From: Bettongia penicillata ogilbyi | Lineage: Eukaryota; Chordata; Mammalia; Diprotodontia; Potoroidae | Direction: 5' to 3' | Assembly (NCBI GenBank): GCA_023548195.1 | Contig: JAJHZJ010000268.1 | Coordinates: 2,052,215-2,116,214 of the forward strand | DNA length: 64,000 bases | Part shown: piece after piece, positions 32,401-43,900 of the stretch | Layout: every line of letters begins with the position of its first letter | Numbering within the stretch: the first letter of the stretch is position 1 | Position numbers and translations under genes: made by a program | The notes under the pieces: generated by a model | Told to the model about the DNA's origin: nothing | Seen by the model: only the letters and a program-made list of their open reading frames with translations | Databases searched by the model: none

Positions 32401-33182
32401 ATATGGATTGGCATCATCAACTGTAGACACAGCTTGAGACTTCAAAGATAGAAAATGACTTGAAGAAAAATGGTATAAGTGATTCTTTTTCAAGAATTAA
32501 ACCATTTAACAAAATTGTGTTTTTTATCCAGACACATTTCATGTTTCTTAAAAATAAAAGAATAAAATTAAATGAAAGGTCCCAAATTCCTCCCCACATC
32601 TTTTTTTTTTACTTATAGAATAACCACAGAGCAATCAATGCTGCAGTCTTGAGTCATATACTGTTTTTGTTTTGTTTATTTTTTGGGGGGGTTGTTTGTG
32701 AATTCACATGAATATTTACACTGGTAGGATTCTCAGATATTCTTTACTTAAGATTCTTTTCCTTGGCATGCCCCTTTGATTCTCTTTTCATCAATTTAAC
32801 ATACTGACAAGAGAGCCAACTTCTGGAGAAATCATATGCCCTGTTAGAGTTACATCTTCTGTTTATAAGTACGTACTAAAGCTATTTTAGGGCAATGATC
32901 TCACTCAAGCATTGAAGGTGCTTTAACCTCACTGGTAGAAATAACAAATGGAACATTGTGCAACAATAGGCTAAGCACTAACCCCATATTATGCAAATTA
33001 AAAGATCCTGCATCCATTTCCTTTTGCACTGATTTGGCTTTACAGATACATGTCTCAGAGGAACAATAATAGGCTTTCTCCAGTGTACAGTTGTCACCCT
33101 TTCGCTCTCGAGGAAGTATTAAATTAAGGAAAACTATATAATTTATGATAAAATTAATCTTATTTCAACCAGCATTGACAGA
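32401..33182. other. Repeat-poor stretch with octamer and SOX-like sites
   Basis: I recognise no repeat between about 32690 and 33150. A perfect POU octamer ATGCAAAT occurs near 32993-33000 ('ccatattatgcaaattaaaa'), with 'aacattgtgcaacaatagg' just upstream and 'gaacaataataggc' downstream. This is a candidate conserved non-coding element only; no gene is present. Confidence 0.3.
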
Positions 33183-33725
33183 AATTACTCAACACGCATT
33201 AATTAAACAAGCACTAAGCAAGGCAGAGTTCTAAGCTCTGGAAATACAAACACAAAGATAAAAGAGATTATACCCTAAAGAAGCTCTAATGCTAACCAGG
33301 AAGACAAAGGACACTTAGAGCAAGAGGTACAAAATATATGAAAGATAAATGCAAACTAGTCTTAGTAGGGAGAGCATCAGCAGCTTGGAGGTGGGAAGGG
33401 TAGTCAGGAAAGCCTTCCTCTTGAAAGTGGTATTTGAAATTAATCTGGAGGGAAACCAAGAATTATGGAAATAAGGAATGCATACATGCCAGGATCAAGG
33501 GACAACAGGTTGCACAAAGGCACCAGGATGGGGAAATAAAATGTTGTATCATCAGGACAATAAAAAGTTCACTGTGACTGGACCATAGAGTGCATGGAGG
33601 AAGATAATGTATAAAAATCCAGAAAAGCAGGAAGGTGTCAGATAGAAGGGGATCTTAAGTGGGAAGGCCCTGGTAACCAGAGAGAAGAGGAAATGTGAAG
33701 ACAGAATATGGGTATTTTGCCTCCT
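33183..33725 (-). mobile_element. L2 LINE 3' end, minus
   Basis: Reversed 3' terminus 'aattaaacaagcactaagca', 'gttctaagctctggaaatac', then 'ggtagtcaggaaagccttcc', 'tgtgactggaccatagagtg' and 'gaaggtgtcagatagaaggg', the same order as at 34990 and 37517. Confidence 0.7.
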
Positions 33726-34860
33726 GGCTTAGTTTATTTTCCTTATCATTCTTTACCATTTTCAAAAATGAGGTGATCAATTAGAGGTATTCTTGTTATT
33801 TGCTGTATCCCAATGTTGAAATACAGAGAACTAGAGTTAGAACCTTCCTGTTGAAGGTCCTAATCCTCAGAATTTTTAAAAATATGATCAGTTTGGCCCA
33901 TGGCTATAGAATAGCACCAGATCTTGAAATATTGGTTTTATTGTACAAGTAAGCTATCTTGGACCATTTCCATATTGGAGACTATTGTGAATGCAGCTCT
34001 GGGTAGCAATGGTTTCTTTTCACTTCCTGAGAACATTGCTGAAATTCAAAATTAATGTCAATAGTCATTTGCTTGAAGTACTCACTGTCTTAGAGAAATG
34101 ATCAGTATAGGCTAATTCCCATTAGTATTCATATTTACAACACTGACGTGATAAATTCTTGACTTCATTTGTACTTCCTTATATGATATAGATTGCAACC
34201 ACTCCACACCTTCCATCACCTTTAAATAAATCTTCCACAGAGCATATGACCAATGCTCTAGAGAGTATATCTGGCTCTTTTAAAAATGTATAAATATTAG
34301 TGTAATTCTCTAGATGTTCACCTGGTTTCTTGTGATATATAAAAAGTTCAACATAATTTCTAGGTAATTAATCCTTTTATTAACCATGCTAAATTACACA
34401 TTGCTTTTATTATGCTATTAAACATGCTAACAAACATGCTAACATTCTTGAGTGCCAAAGATCCATCATAGAAGCCATTCAACACTTACATGCCCTTGGA
34501 AGAGTGGGTGTTCCTGAGGGTGGCAATCAGCTCTGATTGATTAACAAGTAATAAGAGAATGAATATTATAATGAGAGATGGACCTATTCTAAGGAGGGAA
34601 TGGGGGACTACAATTTTGATCATGTCATTTACTCCAAAATTACCCCCAGCATTGGACAATCTAGACAAAGAATCTCTGCCCACTCAAATCTCCTATAGTG
34701 GAACACAATGGACCAGAATTCATCTTAGATTAAATTCTTTGTTAAGTTTTCTAGTTGGATGGGGCAACAACTCCATCTAGATAAGAGTAAATTTGGAGAG
34801 GGGGGGTCAAGGATCTCCCCCAAAAAGTTGTTATTTAATAATCATTTCTCTCCTCCTTTC
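33726..34860. other. No recognised feature
   Basis: No clear repeat or gene. Opposite-strand frames of 65 and 73 codons at 34486-34780 overlap and show no domain. Confidence 0.4.
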
Positions 34861-34861
34861 T

Positions 34862-34925
34862 ATAGGGAGTAGGTGACATAGTGGGTAGAGTTGATAATCC
34901 TGGAGTCAAGAAGACCTGCATTTGC
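34862..34925 (+). mobile_element. SINE 5' fragment, plus
   Basis: 'taggtgacatagtgggtaga' and 'gtcaagaagacctgcatttg' are the head of a tRNA-type SINE. It is truncated after about 60 bp. Confidence 0.6.
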
Positions 34926-34989
34926 ATACTGTTTCAAACATGAACAATTTATTGGTCAGTAGAAAAAAGTAACATGTTAAGAGTTCTAA

Positions 34990-35469
34990 AAGTTAAAGTA
35001 ATTCAGTTTAATAAGTATTTACTGAATGTGTAATATGTCCAAAGTACTATGCTGGATATTGGAGAAGCAAAAATAAAATTGAAGATAATTTTTCTTCTTC
35101 AGAGAGATTACATTTGATTGAGGTAATACAATATTTACACAGATTCAGTAAACAGTATGACTGAAGAAAGGGGAGGGGACTAAGAACTAGGGGGAATCAG
35201 GAAAGTCTTCCCATGAGAGGTGACTCTTGAAGGAAACTAAGGATCTTAAGAAGCAAAAGTGAAAAGAGGTTAGGAGGGCATCACATGCATTGGGGATAGC
35301 CTATACATAGACCAGGAGGTGGTATGCTCAATTTGGAGAACTGCAAGAAAGTTTGTGTGGTAGAATGTAGAATGTAAGAAAGAGATTAAAGTGAAATAAA
35401 TCTGGAAAAGCAGGTTAGAGTCAGATTGTCAACGACTTCAAGGGTCAAGCTCGATTAGCTTGTACTTAA
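34990..35469 (-). mobile_element. L2 LINE 3' end, minus
   Basis: 'taagtatttactgaatgtgt', 'agtactatgctggatattgg', then 'aatcaggaaagtcttcccat' and 'tcagattgtcaacgacttca' are in the L2 minus order. Confidence 0.65.
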
Positions 35470-35727
35470 ATCTAGAGCAGCGGTTCTCAAACTTGTTGGT
35501 CTCAGCATCCCTTTACACTCTGAAAAATTATTGAGAACATCCCCCAAAAGACCTTTTTTAAAAGTGTATTATCTATATCAATGTATACCATATTAGAAAT
35601 TAAAATGTCAATATTATAGGGAGAACAGTAAAGAATGAATATTTATATGGCTCCTAATATTACATTGTAAATTACAAACATCACATCATTTGATCCTCAC
35701 AACAACCCTGGAAGGCAGGTGCATTAT

Positions 35728-35846
35728 TATATTATTATATATTATATAATTATAATATATAATATTATTTTATTATTTATATATAATATATTATTAATAT
35801 ATTATAATATATAATTATATTATTATTTATTACATTATTATATTAT
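35728..35846. repeat. (TATTA)n/(TATAA)n AT-rich expansion inside the MIR
   Basis: About 120 bp of A and T only, located exactly where the MIR consensus has 'ATTATTATCCCCATTTTACAG'. It probably arose by expansion of that motif. Confidence 0.9.
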
Positions 35847-35982
35847 CCTCATTTTATAGTTGAGGAATACTCAGGCAAAGTGAAGTTAAGTGATTTTCTC
35901 AGGGTCACGCAGTAAATAAATGTTTGAAGCCATCTTTGAACTGAGGTCTTCGTGATGCCAGGTCCAGCACTCTATACCACCT

Positions 35983-36219
35983 CTACTGTACTCAGTTGAG
36001 TACAATCTTTCATAACCCCATACAGCATAGCATGTCAATGCTGCACCTTGAAATTTCCTTGGCAAAGGTACTGAAGGGAGTTGCCATTTCCTTCTCCCGT
36101 GGTTAAGCGACATTCCCAGGGTCACACAACAAATAAGTGTCTGAGGCTAGATTTGAACCCAGGCTTTCCAGATTCCAGGCCCAGTTCTCTCTCCACTGAG
36201 CCATCTAGCTTGCCTCACT
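35983..36219 (-). mobile_element. tRNA/CORE SINE, minus, with 10-bp target duplication
   Basis: Tail-first: 'tctttcataaccccatacag', 'ccttggcaaaggtactgaag', 'ggagttgccatttccttctc', 'agggtcacacaacaaataag', 'ctccactgagccatctagct'. It is flanked by the perfect repeat tataccacct at 35973-35982 and 36220-36229, which belongs to the head of the host MIR. Confidence 0.85.
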
Positions 36220-36298
36220 TATACCACCTAGCTGCCCCAAAATGGTTTTGACTTCATGAATCCCCAGGGGTCTAGAGAACCACACTTTGAGAACACTA

Positions 36299-36880
36299 TT
36301 CTAGAGGAATTAGGGAAATCTCTGAGGTTTCAAAGGCTTTTTGACTTTACAATGACAAAATATTTGTAAGTAATCTAACACCTTCTACTTTCTCCCTCAA
36401 AATTCTGTCATCAACACAAAGGAAACAAAACTGGGTTACGCAGAAGAAAATAATCTTCCCTTCTTTCCCTCTCCCAACCCCGCATCATTGCCATCTAGCT
36501 GGTCATCTGTCTTGGGATGAATGTTCTTGATCCTCAGGCGGCCCACACAATTTCTTGCTGGATACCTTTGCATCTTGTTAGGACCTGCCAGAGATTATAC
36601 TCTGTGGTCAAAGACTCTTGAGAATTAATTCATTGACAATTCATTGCCACATCACTACTTATGAGATTTGGGGTTTTTTGTTTGTTTTGTGCTAACATAT
36701 TTATAATATGACAATATAATGGACTTTTCCTTCCAATAAGTTCTCGTTTTAGTCTAGTTATGCTCATAATATTTGGCACCACTTATGTCAATGAAAATGA
36801 ATGTGTCAGTAAGCCGATATACTCTCTATTTCCCTATCAACAAAATTAATCAGTCAACAGACCATTATTAGGCACATTAT
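36299..36880. other. No recognised feature
   Basis: No gene or clear repeat. 36660-36840 is AT-rich. Confidence 0.4.
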
Positions 36881-36884
36881 TGGA

Positions 36885-37035
36885 TTCAGTCTACTCATCC
36901 ATAAAATGGGGATAATAATAATACCTACTTCCCAGAGTAATTGTGAGTATCAAATTAGATGATAATTGTAAAGCACTGAGCATACTACCTAGCAAATGGT
37001 AAGTGATAATAAATGTTAATTATTCTTTTTATGTT
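36885..37035 (+). mobile_element. MIR 3' half, plus
   Basis: 'ctcatccataaaatggggat', 'aataataatacctacttccc', 'tgtaaagcactgagcatact' and 'aagtgataataaatgttaat'. Confidence 0.7.
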
Positions 37036-37039
37036 CTAG

Positions 37040-37135
37040 GGTGGTACTTAGGACAGTACATACAAAGAAATGCAAACATACAGTTCCTGCCCTTGAGTAG
37101 ATCACATTAATGGTGGAGACTGCATGACAACAGGG
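37040..37135 (-). mobile_element. L2 3' end fragment, minus
   Basis: 'ggtggtacttaggacagtac' and 'cagttcctgcccttgagtag' are a short reversed L2 3' UTR. Confidence 0.4.
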
Positions 37136-37139
37136 AGAG

Positions 37140-37395
37140 GAGAAGAGAATGAGCACCTGTTATATGCCAGGCATTGTGTTAAGTGCTTTACAAGTATTAT
37201 TTCATTTTATCCTCACAATAACTCTTTGAGGTGGGTGCTGTTATTATCTGCATATTACAACTGAGAATTTCAGGCAGAAAGAGGCTAAGTGATTTGTTCA
37301 GAGTCACAAAGGTGGTCAATATCTGAGACCAGATTTGAATTTAGGTCTTCCTAACTCCAGATTTACTGCTCTATCTACTACACCACCTAGATGCT
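37140..37395 (-). mobile_element. Near full-length MIR-type SINE, minus
   Basis: 'gagcacctgttatatgccag', 'tttcattttatcctcacaat', 'gtgatttgttcagagtcaca', 'tctgagaccagatttgaatt' and 'tactacaccacctagatgc'. Confidence 0.8.
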
Positions 37396-37516
37396 TCAAA
37401 CAGCTATGTACATATAAGAAAGATTCAGCGTAAGGAAAAAGTAACTGAAGAAGAAAGCATTGAGAGGCTGAGGTGGGGGCGTAGGGAGGAGATCTGTAAA
37501 GTCTTTCTGTATCAAT

Positions 37517-38960
37517 TAATCAATCAATAGACATTTATTGAGTGATACTATTTCTAAGCACTAGGGATACAAAAAAAGGCAAAAAGCAGTTTCTGTCCAC
37601 AGGGAGTTTGAAATCTAATGGGGAAGAAAAGATGCAAACAATTAAATGCAAAGTAAGCAATATTCAATCTAAATAGGAAATAATTAAAAGAAGGAAAGCA
37701 CTGGAATTAAGAGGGATTAGAGAAGGTTTCCTGTAGAAGATAGGATTTCATTTGAGACTTACAGGAAGCCAGGAATGCTAGATGGGGTAGAAAAGGGAGA
37801 ATGTTCCAGGAATGAAGGGGAGTGGGCATAGCCAGAGAAATGCTGAAAACTGAGATATGGAGTATCTTGTTTGTAGAACATCCAGGATTCCACTGTCACT
37901 AGGTGGAAAAGTATGTGCTGGGGAATAAAATGTAAGAAAGATGGAAAGGTAAGAAAAATCAGGGCTAAGTTAAAAAGGGCTTTTTTTTTTTTTTGTATTT
38001 GCTCATAGAGACAATAAGAAGCCACTGTAGATATTGAGTTGGGGGGTGACATGATTGGACTTGTCCTTTAGGAAAATGACTTTAGTGTCTGAACAGAGAA
38101 TTGTTTGGAGTGGGGAAAGACTTGAGGCAAGCATCAGGCTATTGCAGTAATCAAGGCATGAGGTGATGAGAGCCTACACTAGAGTAGTGGACATTTAAGA
38201 ATTGATTAGAGGTAAAGATGAAATCAACAGATCTTGGCAATAGATTAGATATGGTAGTTGAGAAACAGTGAAAAGTCAGGGGTGACTCCTAGATTGTGAC
38301 CCCAAAGTCTGGGAGGATGGTGTTGCCTTCTACAGTAACAGGGAAGGTAGAAGTGGGAAAGTTTTTAGGGGGAAAGATTATGAGCTCTGTTTTGGGCATA
38401 TTGAGTTTAAGGTATCTATTGGACATCCATTTGAAGGTGTTTGAAAGGCATTTGAAGATGTGAGATTGGAGGTCAGCAGAGAGATTGGAGATAGGAAATA
38501 TAGATTTGAGAATAATCAGAATAGATATGGTAATTAAATCCATGGGAGCTGACAAGATTGCCAAGGTAAACAGGAGGAATAGAGAAGAGAAGAGGGCCTA
38601 GGACAGAACCCTGAGGGACACATAGTTAGAAAATGTGACCTGATGGAAGAATCATCAAAAAGAGATAAAGAGAAGTCAGATAGGTGGGAGGAAAACCTGG
38701 AGAAAGTAAGGTCCTAAAAACCTAGGGAGAAGAGAGTATCAACAGAGAAAGAGGGCTAAACAACGTCAAAGGCTGCAGAGAAGTCAAGGATAATGAAGAT
38801 TGAAAAAGGCCATTGAATTTGGCAACTAAAAGCTCATTATTAACTTTGGAGAGAGCAGTTTCAGTGGAATGATAAGGTCAGAAGCCAGATTAAAAGGGAT
38901 TATGAAGAGAATTAATGGAGTCAAAGGGGAGGCACTTATTAGGGGTGACATTTTCTAGGA
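37517..38960 (-). mobile_element. Long LINE-2 copy, minus
   Basis: Starts with the reversed 3' terminus 'caatagacatttattgagtg', continues 'cagtttctgtccacagggag', 'gagacaataagaagccactg', 'ggcaagcatcaggctattgc', 'gagggccta ggacagaacc' and 'gctgcagagaagtcaagg'. About 1.4 kb in one direction. It holds reverse-transcriptase-like coding sequence at 38289-38564. Confidence 0.75.
38289..38564 (-). pseudogene. L2 reverse-transcriptase C-terminal fragment
   Basis: A 91-residue minus-strand frame includes WMSNRYLKLNMPKTELIIFP and FPVTVEGNTILP. This matches the L2/CR1-type block after the catalytic YADD box ('W(M/L)xxNxLKLNxxKTExLLF ... GxxI'). The reading to the right on the plus strand (upstream on the minus strand) is lost by stops. 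It is part of the long L2 copy and not a host gene. Confidence 0.7.
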
Positions 38961-38989
38961 ATTTACCTATAAAAAAAGAAGAGGTATTG

Positions 38990-39510
38990 AAGATGTAGAA
39001 GGTGAGATTTGTGCTGAGTCCTGAAGGCAAGTCAGGGATGCTCAAAATCTGAGATGAGGAGGGAGAGAACTCCAAGTAAGGAGGGAAACGAATACAAAGG
39101 GAGATAGTAGAAACATGGAATGTCAAGAGGAAGTAGACCAAAGTAAATAGATTATAGAATAAGTAATGAGAGTGAAGTGCAATAATATTGGAAAGGTAAG
39201 AAGGAGCCCGATTGTGAAGGACACTAAGTGTCAAATAGAACACTTTATGTTGGATGCTAGAGAGCAATAAAAATGCAATGGGAAAAGAGGAAAAAAAAAA
39301 GAATGTTGACATGGTCAAGTATGCCTTTTAGAAAAATGAATCATTTTGGTAGCTTAATGGAGAGTGAATTGGAGTGGGGAGAGACTTGAGACAGGGAAAC
39401 AACTGGAAGACTATGTCCAGATGAAAAGTGGTGAGAAAAGGATATATGATAGAGATGTTGTGAAGGTAAAACAAGATTTAACAAGAGATTGTATATGAAG
39501 AGTGAGTCGG
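38990..39510 (-). mobile_element. Second LINE-2 copy, minus, back to back
   Basis: L2 text restarts: 'cccgattgtgaaggacacta', 'aaatgaatcattttggtagc', 'attggagtggggagagactt', 'gagacagggaaacaactgga'. This repeats the order already seen at 37980-38150, so a second L2 copy abuts the first in the same direction. Confidence 0.6.
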
Positions 39511-39548
39511 GTTGAGCAGAAGAGGATTGTACAGAAGTTGCCTACATA

Positions 39549-39622
39549 ATATATATAATTATATATATATAATATATATAATAATTATATAATTATATGA
39601 AAATATCATATCATATAATAAT
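39549..39622. repeat. AT-rich low-complexity patch
   Basis: Alternating 'atatataatt' type sequence between the L2 and the start of the recognisable L1 ORF1. Confidence 0.9.
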
Positions 39623-39629
39623 AATGAAA

Positions 39630-40630
39630 AAAGTTGGAAATTGGAAACAAGTTCAAGCAGAATTTCTGGAAGAATTCAAAAAGTATTTTAAAAATCAAAT
39701 AAGACACATAGAAGAAAAATGGGAAAAGAATTAAGAGTGATACATGAAAAATATGAAAAAGGAGTCAACAGCTTGGTAAAAGAAAGACAAAAAAATGCCA
39801 AAGAAAATAACATCTTAAAAAAGAATTAACTAATTGGTAAAAGCGATTCAAAAATCCACTAAAGAGAAGAACTCTTCAAAAAGCAAAACTGGCCAAATGG
39901 AAAAAGTAATATAAAAATTCACTGAAGAAAATAATTCCTTAAAAATTAGAATTGGGCAAGGAGAAGCTAATGATTCCATGGGACATCAAGAAATAATGAA
40001 ATGAAGTTGAAAGAATAAAAAAAAAATTAGAAGAAAATGTATGATATCTCATTAGAAAAATAAATGACCTCAAAAATAGATACAGGGGAGATATTTTATT
40101 GGACTACCTGAAAGCCATGGTCAAAAAAAGAAGCTTACAAATTATATTTCAGAAATTATCAAGGAAAAAATGCCCTAGTATCCTAGAAGTGAAAGGGAAA
40201 ATAGAAATTGAAAGACTCTACTGATCATGTCCTGAAAGAGATCCCAAATGAAAACTCCTAGGAATATGTTGGCCAAATTCGAGAATTCCTAGGTCAAGAA
40301 ACAATTCTATGGCCATAGTCAGGTTCACAGAAGATTTAGCAGCTTCCATATTGAAGAATTGGAGGGCTTGGAATATGTATTCTGAAAAGCAAAATAGCTA
40401 GGATTCCAACCAGGAATAACTTATCCAGAAAAACTAACTATAACCCTTTGGGGGGAGGGATGGATATTTAATGAAACAGAGGAGTTTCAAGTATTCTTGA
40501 TCAGAAGACCAGAGTTTAATGAAAAATTTGACTTTCAAATACAAGACTCAAGAGAAACATGCAAATGAAAACATAAAAGAGAAATCATAAGGAACTCCAT
40601 AAGGTCAAACTTTGGATATTTCTATATAGG
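39630..40630 (+). pseudogene. L1 ORF1 remnant (coiled coil, RNA-binding protein)
   Basis: ORF1p is the trimeric coiled-coil RNA-binding chaperone of L1. Reading the frames in turn gives QAEFLEEFKKYFKNQIRHIE, then Lys/Glu-rich heptad-like sequence with EENNSLKIRI, then FIGLPESHGQKKK (family 'IxGLPES') and, near the end, RRPEFNEKFDFQIQDSRE. These blocks are shared with the HAL1 ORF1 at 52405-53157 (EENSFLKIRMEKIEAND, IMGLPESHDEE, KRPELNRKFDFQTQESRE). The frame is broken many times. Confidence 0.75.
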
Positions 40631-40919
40631 ACAATGATACTTGTAACTCCTAATAACTTTATTAGAACATATAGAAGGAGTCTATATAGGCAGAGAACAT
40701 AGTTTTAAATTGACTATGATGAGATGAATTAAAAAAATAAGGGGTGAAAAAGAGGGATGCATTGGGGGAAAGTATAAGAGAAGGCAGGCAGTACTGATAG
40801 AAGGAAAGGTGGATGAAGAGAGTCAGCAGTCAAAAGTAAAAGAGACTTTTAAGGAACAAGGTAAAAAAGAGAGAAGGATAAACAGGGGAAAATAAGATAG
40901 AGGGGAAAAAATTCATAAC

Positions 40920-43900
40920 TGAATATGAATACTCCCTAATTGGGAAATGGATAGCAAAGTTATTAAAAAACAGATTCCAACAATATACTGTTTACAAGAA
41001 ACATATTTGAAACAGGACACACATAGAGTAAAAATATTTGACTTCAGCTGTAGTAAAAAAACAAAAAGGAAAGGTAACAATTATGATCTCAGAGAAAGTA
41101 AAAGCAAAAATAGACCCAATTAAAAGAAATAAGCAGGGAAAAGCTATTTTACTAAAAGGTACCACAAACAGTGAAGTAACATCAACACTAAACATGTATA
41201 CACCAAAAGGCATAAGCATCCAGTTTCTTAAAGGAAAGGTTAAATGAGTTACAGGAGGAAACAGACAGTAAGACTATACTAGTAGGGGGCCTCAATTTTC
41301 CTCTCTCTGAAGCAGATAAGATGAACCACAAAATAAACAAGAAAGAAATCAAGGAGATGAATAGTATTTTAGAAAAGTGAGATATAATGAATTCTGAAGA
41401 AAACTGAATGGGAATAGAAAGGAATATGCCTTTTTCTCAGCTGTATATGGCTCCTTCACAAAAATTGACCATGTATTATGCCATAAAATCTTCACAAATT
41501 CAGAAAAGTAGGAATATGAAATTAATCTTTTTAAGTCCATAATGCAATAAAAAATTACATTCAAGAAAGGACCATGAAAAAGTAACTTAAAAGTTTATTG
41601 AAAATTAAATTATCTAATATCAAAAATAAGTGGGCCAAAAATAAATCATAGAAATTTTCAATAAAGTTAAAGAGAATGATAGTGAGACAAATACCAACAT
41701 TTATGAGATGCTGCTAAAGCAATGCTTAGAAAAGGTTTATATCTTAAACACTTACCTCAATGAAATAGAGAAAACAGATCAATGAATTGGCTGTGAAACT
41801 GAAAAACTAGAAAAAGAACAATTTAAATTTCTAATGAAATACCAAATTACAAATCCTGAAAATTAAGGAAGAGATTAATAAAAATAAAAGTAAGGAAAGT
41901 ATTGAAATAATGAATAAAACTTGGAGCTGGTTTAATGAAAAAAAACACAACAACAAAATAGATAAACAATTGGTTAATTAGATATAAAAATAGAGGAAGA
42001 AGAAAATCAAATTATCAATATCAAAAATGAAAAGGGTGAATTCACTACCAATGAAGAGGAAATTAAAACAATTATTAGGAACTATTTTGCCTAATTATAT
42101 GTCAATAAATGTAACCATCCAAGTGAAACAATTGAATATTTACAAAAATATCGATTGTCCAGATTAACAGAAGAGGAAGTAGAATATTTAAGTCATTCTG
42201 TTAGAAAAAGAAACTAAACAATCCATCAATGAGCTCCCAAAGAAAAATTCGCAGGACCAGATGGATTCAGAAGTAAATTATAGCAAACATTTACATTAAA
42301 ATTAATTCCAATACTATATAAACTATTCCGGAAAATAGGCAAAGAAGGAATCCTATCAATTCCTTTTAAAACACAAATATGGTGAAAAAACCTAAACCAA
42401 GAAGAGCAAAAATGGAGAAAGAAAATAATAAATCAACTTCCCTAATGAATATTAATGCAGGAAGTTTTATTAAAATGCCAGCAAGGAGATTATAGCAGTA
42501 TATCACAAAGATCATACTGTAAAACCAGGCAGCTTTCATACCAGGAATTCCCTTATTAGGAAATCTAACAACATAATTGACAATATCAATAACAAAAGCA
42601 AAAATCTTATAAATATCTCAATAGATGAATAAAAAGCTTTTGACAAAATACAACACTCATTCCAATTAAAAACACTAAAAAGCATAATAATAAATAGAGT
42701 TTTCCTTAAGATGATTAGTAGTATGTATCTAAAGCCATCATCAAGCATTATCAGATAGAAGATTTCCAGTACTCTCGGGGGTGAAGCAAGGAAGCCTATT
42801 ATCATCACTATTATTCAATGCTAGCCATGGAATAAGAAAAGGAAAAGAAATTGAATGAATTAGATTAGGCAATGAGGATATAAAGCTATCAGTATTTACA
42901 GAGGAAATGATGGCATACTTAGAGAATCAACTAAAAAACTAGTTGAAACAATAGCTTCAGCAAAGTTGCAAGATATAAAACCACATTAATCATCAGCATT
43001 TCCAAATGAATTATCAGTAAAGTCCAGAAGGAAAAGGTAGAAAGAGAAATTCTATTTAAAATAACTGCAGACAATATGAAATACTTACTTGTGAATCTAC
43101 CTGCCAAGACAAGCCTAGGAACTATATGAACATAATTATGAAGTACTTTTCACTCAAAGTCAGTTCAAAACAGGAGAAATACTAATTGTTCAATGGTAGG
43201 TAAACCAAAATAATGAAAATGGCAATTATGCCTAAATTAATTGGCTTATTCAGTGCCATACCAATTAAATTACCAAAAATTATTTTGTTGAGCTAGAAAA
43301 AAAATAGTAAAAAATTCATCTGGAAGCACAAAAGCTCACAAATATTAAGGGAATCAATGAAAAACAAAGTGAAAGAAGGTGGCCCAGTAGTATCACAGCA
43401 CAACAATATTACAAAGAAGTACTCATCAAAACAAGCTGGTACTGGCTAAGAAACATAGTGGTAGATCAGTGGAATATATTAGCCATACAACACAATGGAA
43501 ATGACCATAGTAATCTGGTATTTGATAAATCAAAGATTAAGTTATTGGGGCAAGAATATTTGACAAAAAATTGCTGGGAAAACTGGAAAGCAGTTTGGCA
43601 GAAACGAGGCATAGACTAACACCTCACACCTTAAACCAAGATAAGGTCAAAGTGAATACATGATTTAGACATAAAGGATGATATCATAAGTAAATTAGGA
43701 GAGCATAAAAAATCTTAGCAATAAGATCTATGGCTAAGGGAAGTATTTATGACCAACCAAGAAATGGAGAGAAGTGATGGAACATTTTGATTATATTAAA
43801 TGAAATAAAAAATATTTTTTTCCCAAACAAAACCAACATGACCAAGATTTAAAACAAGAAAAAAGGTAGGAAACTGGGGGACAATTTGCAGCAATTTTCT

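Larger units (their letters stand above)
35650..36238 (-). mobile_element. MIR-type SINE, minus, inside the hAT and itself split
   Basis: 'cacatcatttgatcctcaca', 'acaaccctggaaggcaggtg', an AT expansion, 'cctcattttatagttgagga', 'cagggtcacgcagtaaataa', 'gtccagcactctataccacc', then after an inserted SINE the remaining head 'ataccacctagctgcccc' at 36221-36238. Confidence 0.75.
35478..36298 (+). mobile_element. hAT-Charlie DNA transposon with nested SINEs
   Basis: The left end 'cagcggttctcaaacttgtt' and right end 'cacactttgagaacacta' are imperfect terminal inverted repeats of the hAT-Charlie type. Internal text 'atccctttacactctgaaaa', 'ccatattagaaattaaaa' and 'ccccaggggtctagagaacc' fits a non-autonomous Charlie family. 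It is flanked by an 8-bp near-perfect target duplication: 35470-35477 atctagag and 36299-36306 ttctagag. No transposase is present. Its middle is filled by a MIR-type SINE (35650-35982 and 36220-36238) and a second SINE (35983-36219). Confidence 0.8.

Noticed and set aside
38890..39318. 142-codon minus frame, the longest near this site
   Set aside because: It is inside minus-strand L2 sequence and crosses the junction of two L2 copies; part resembles the L2 C-terminal region, not a host gene.
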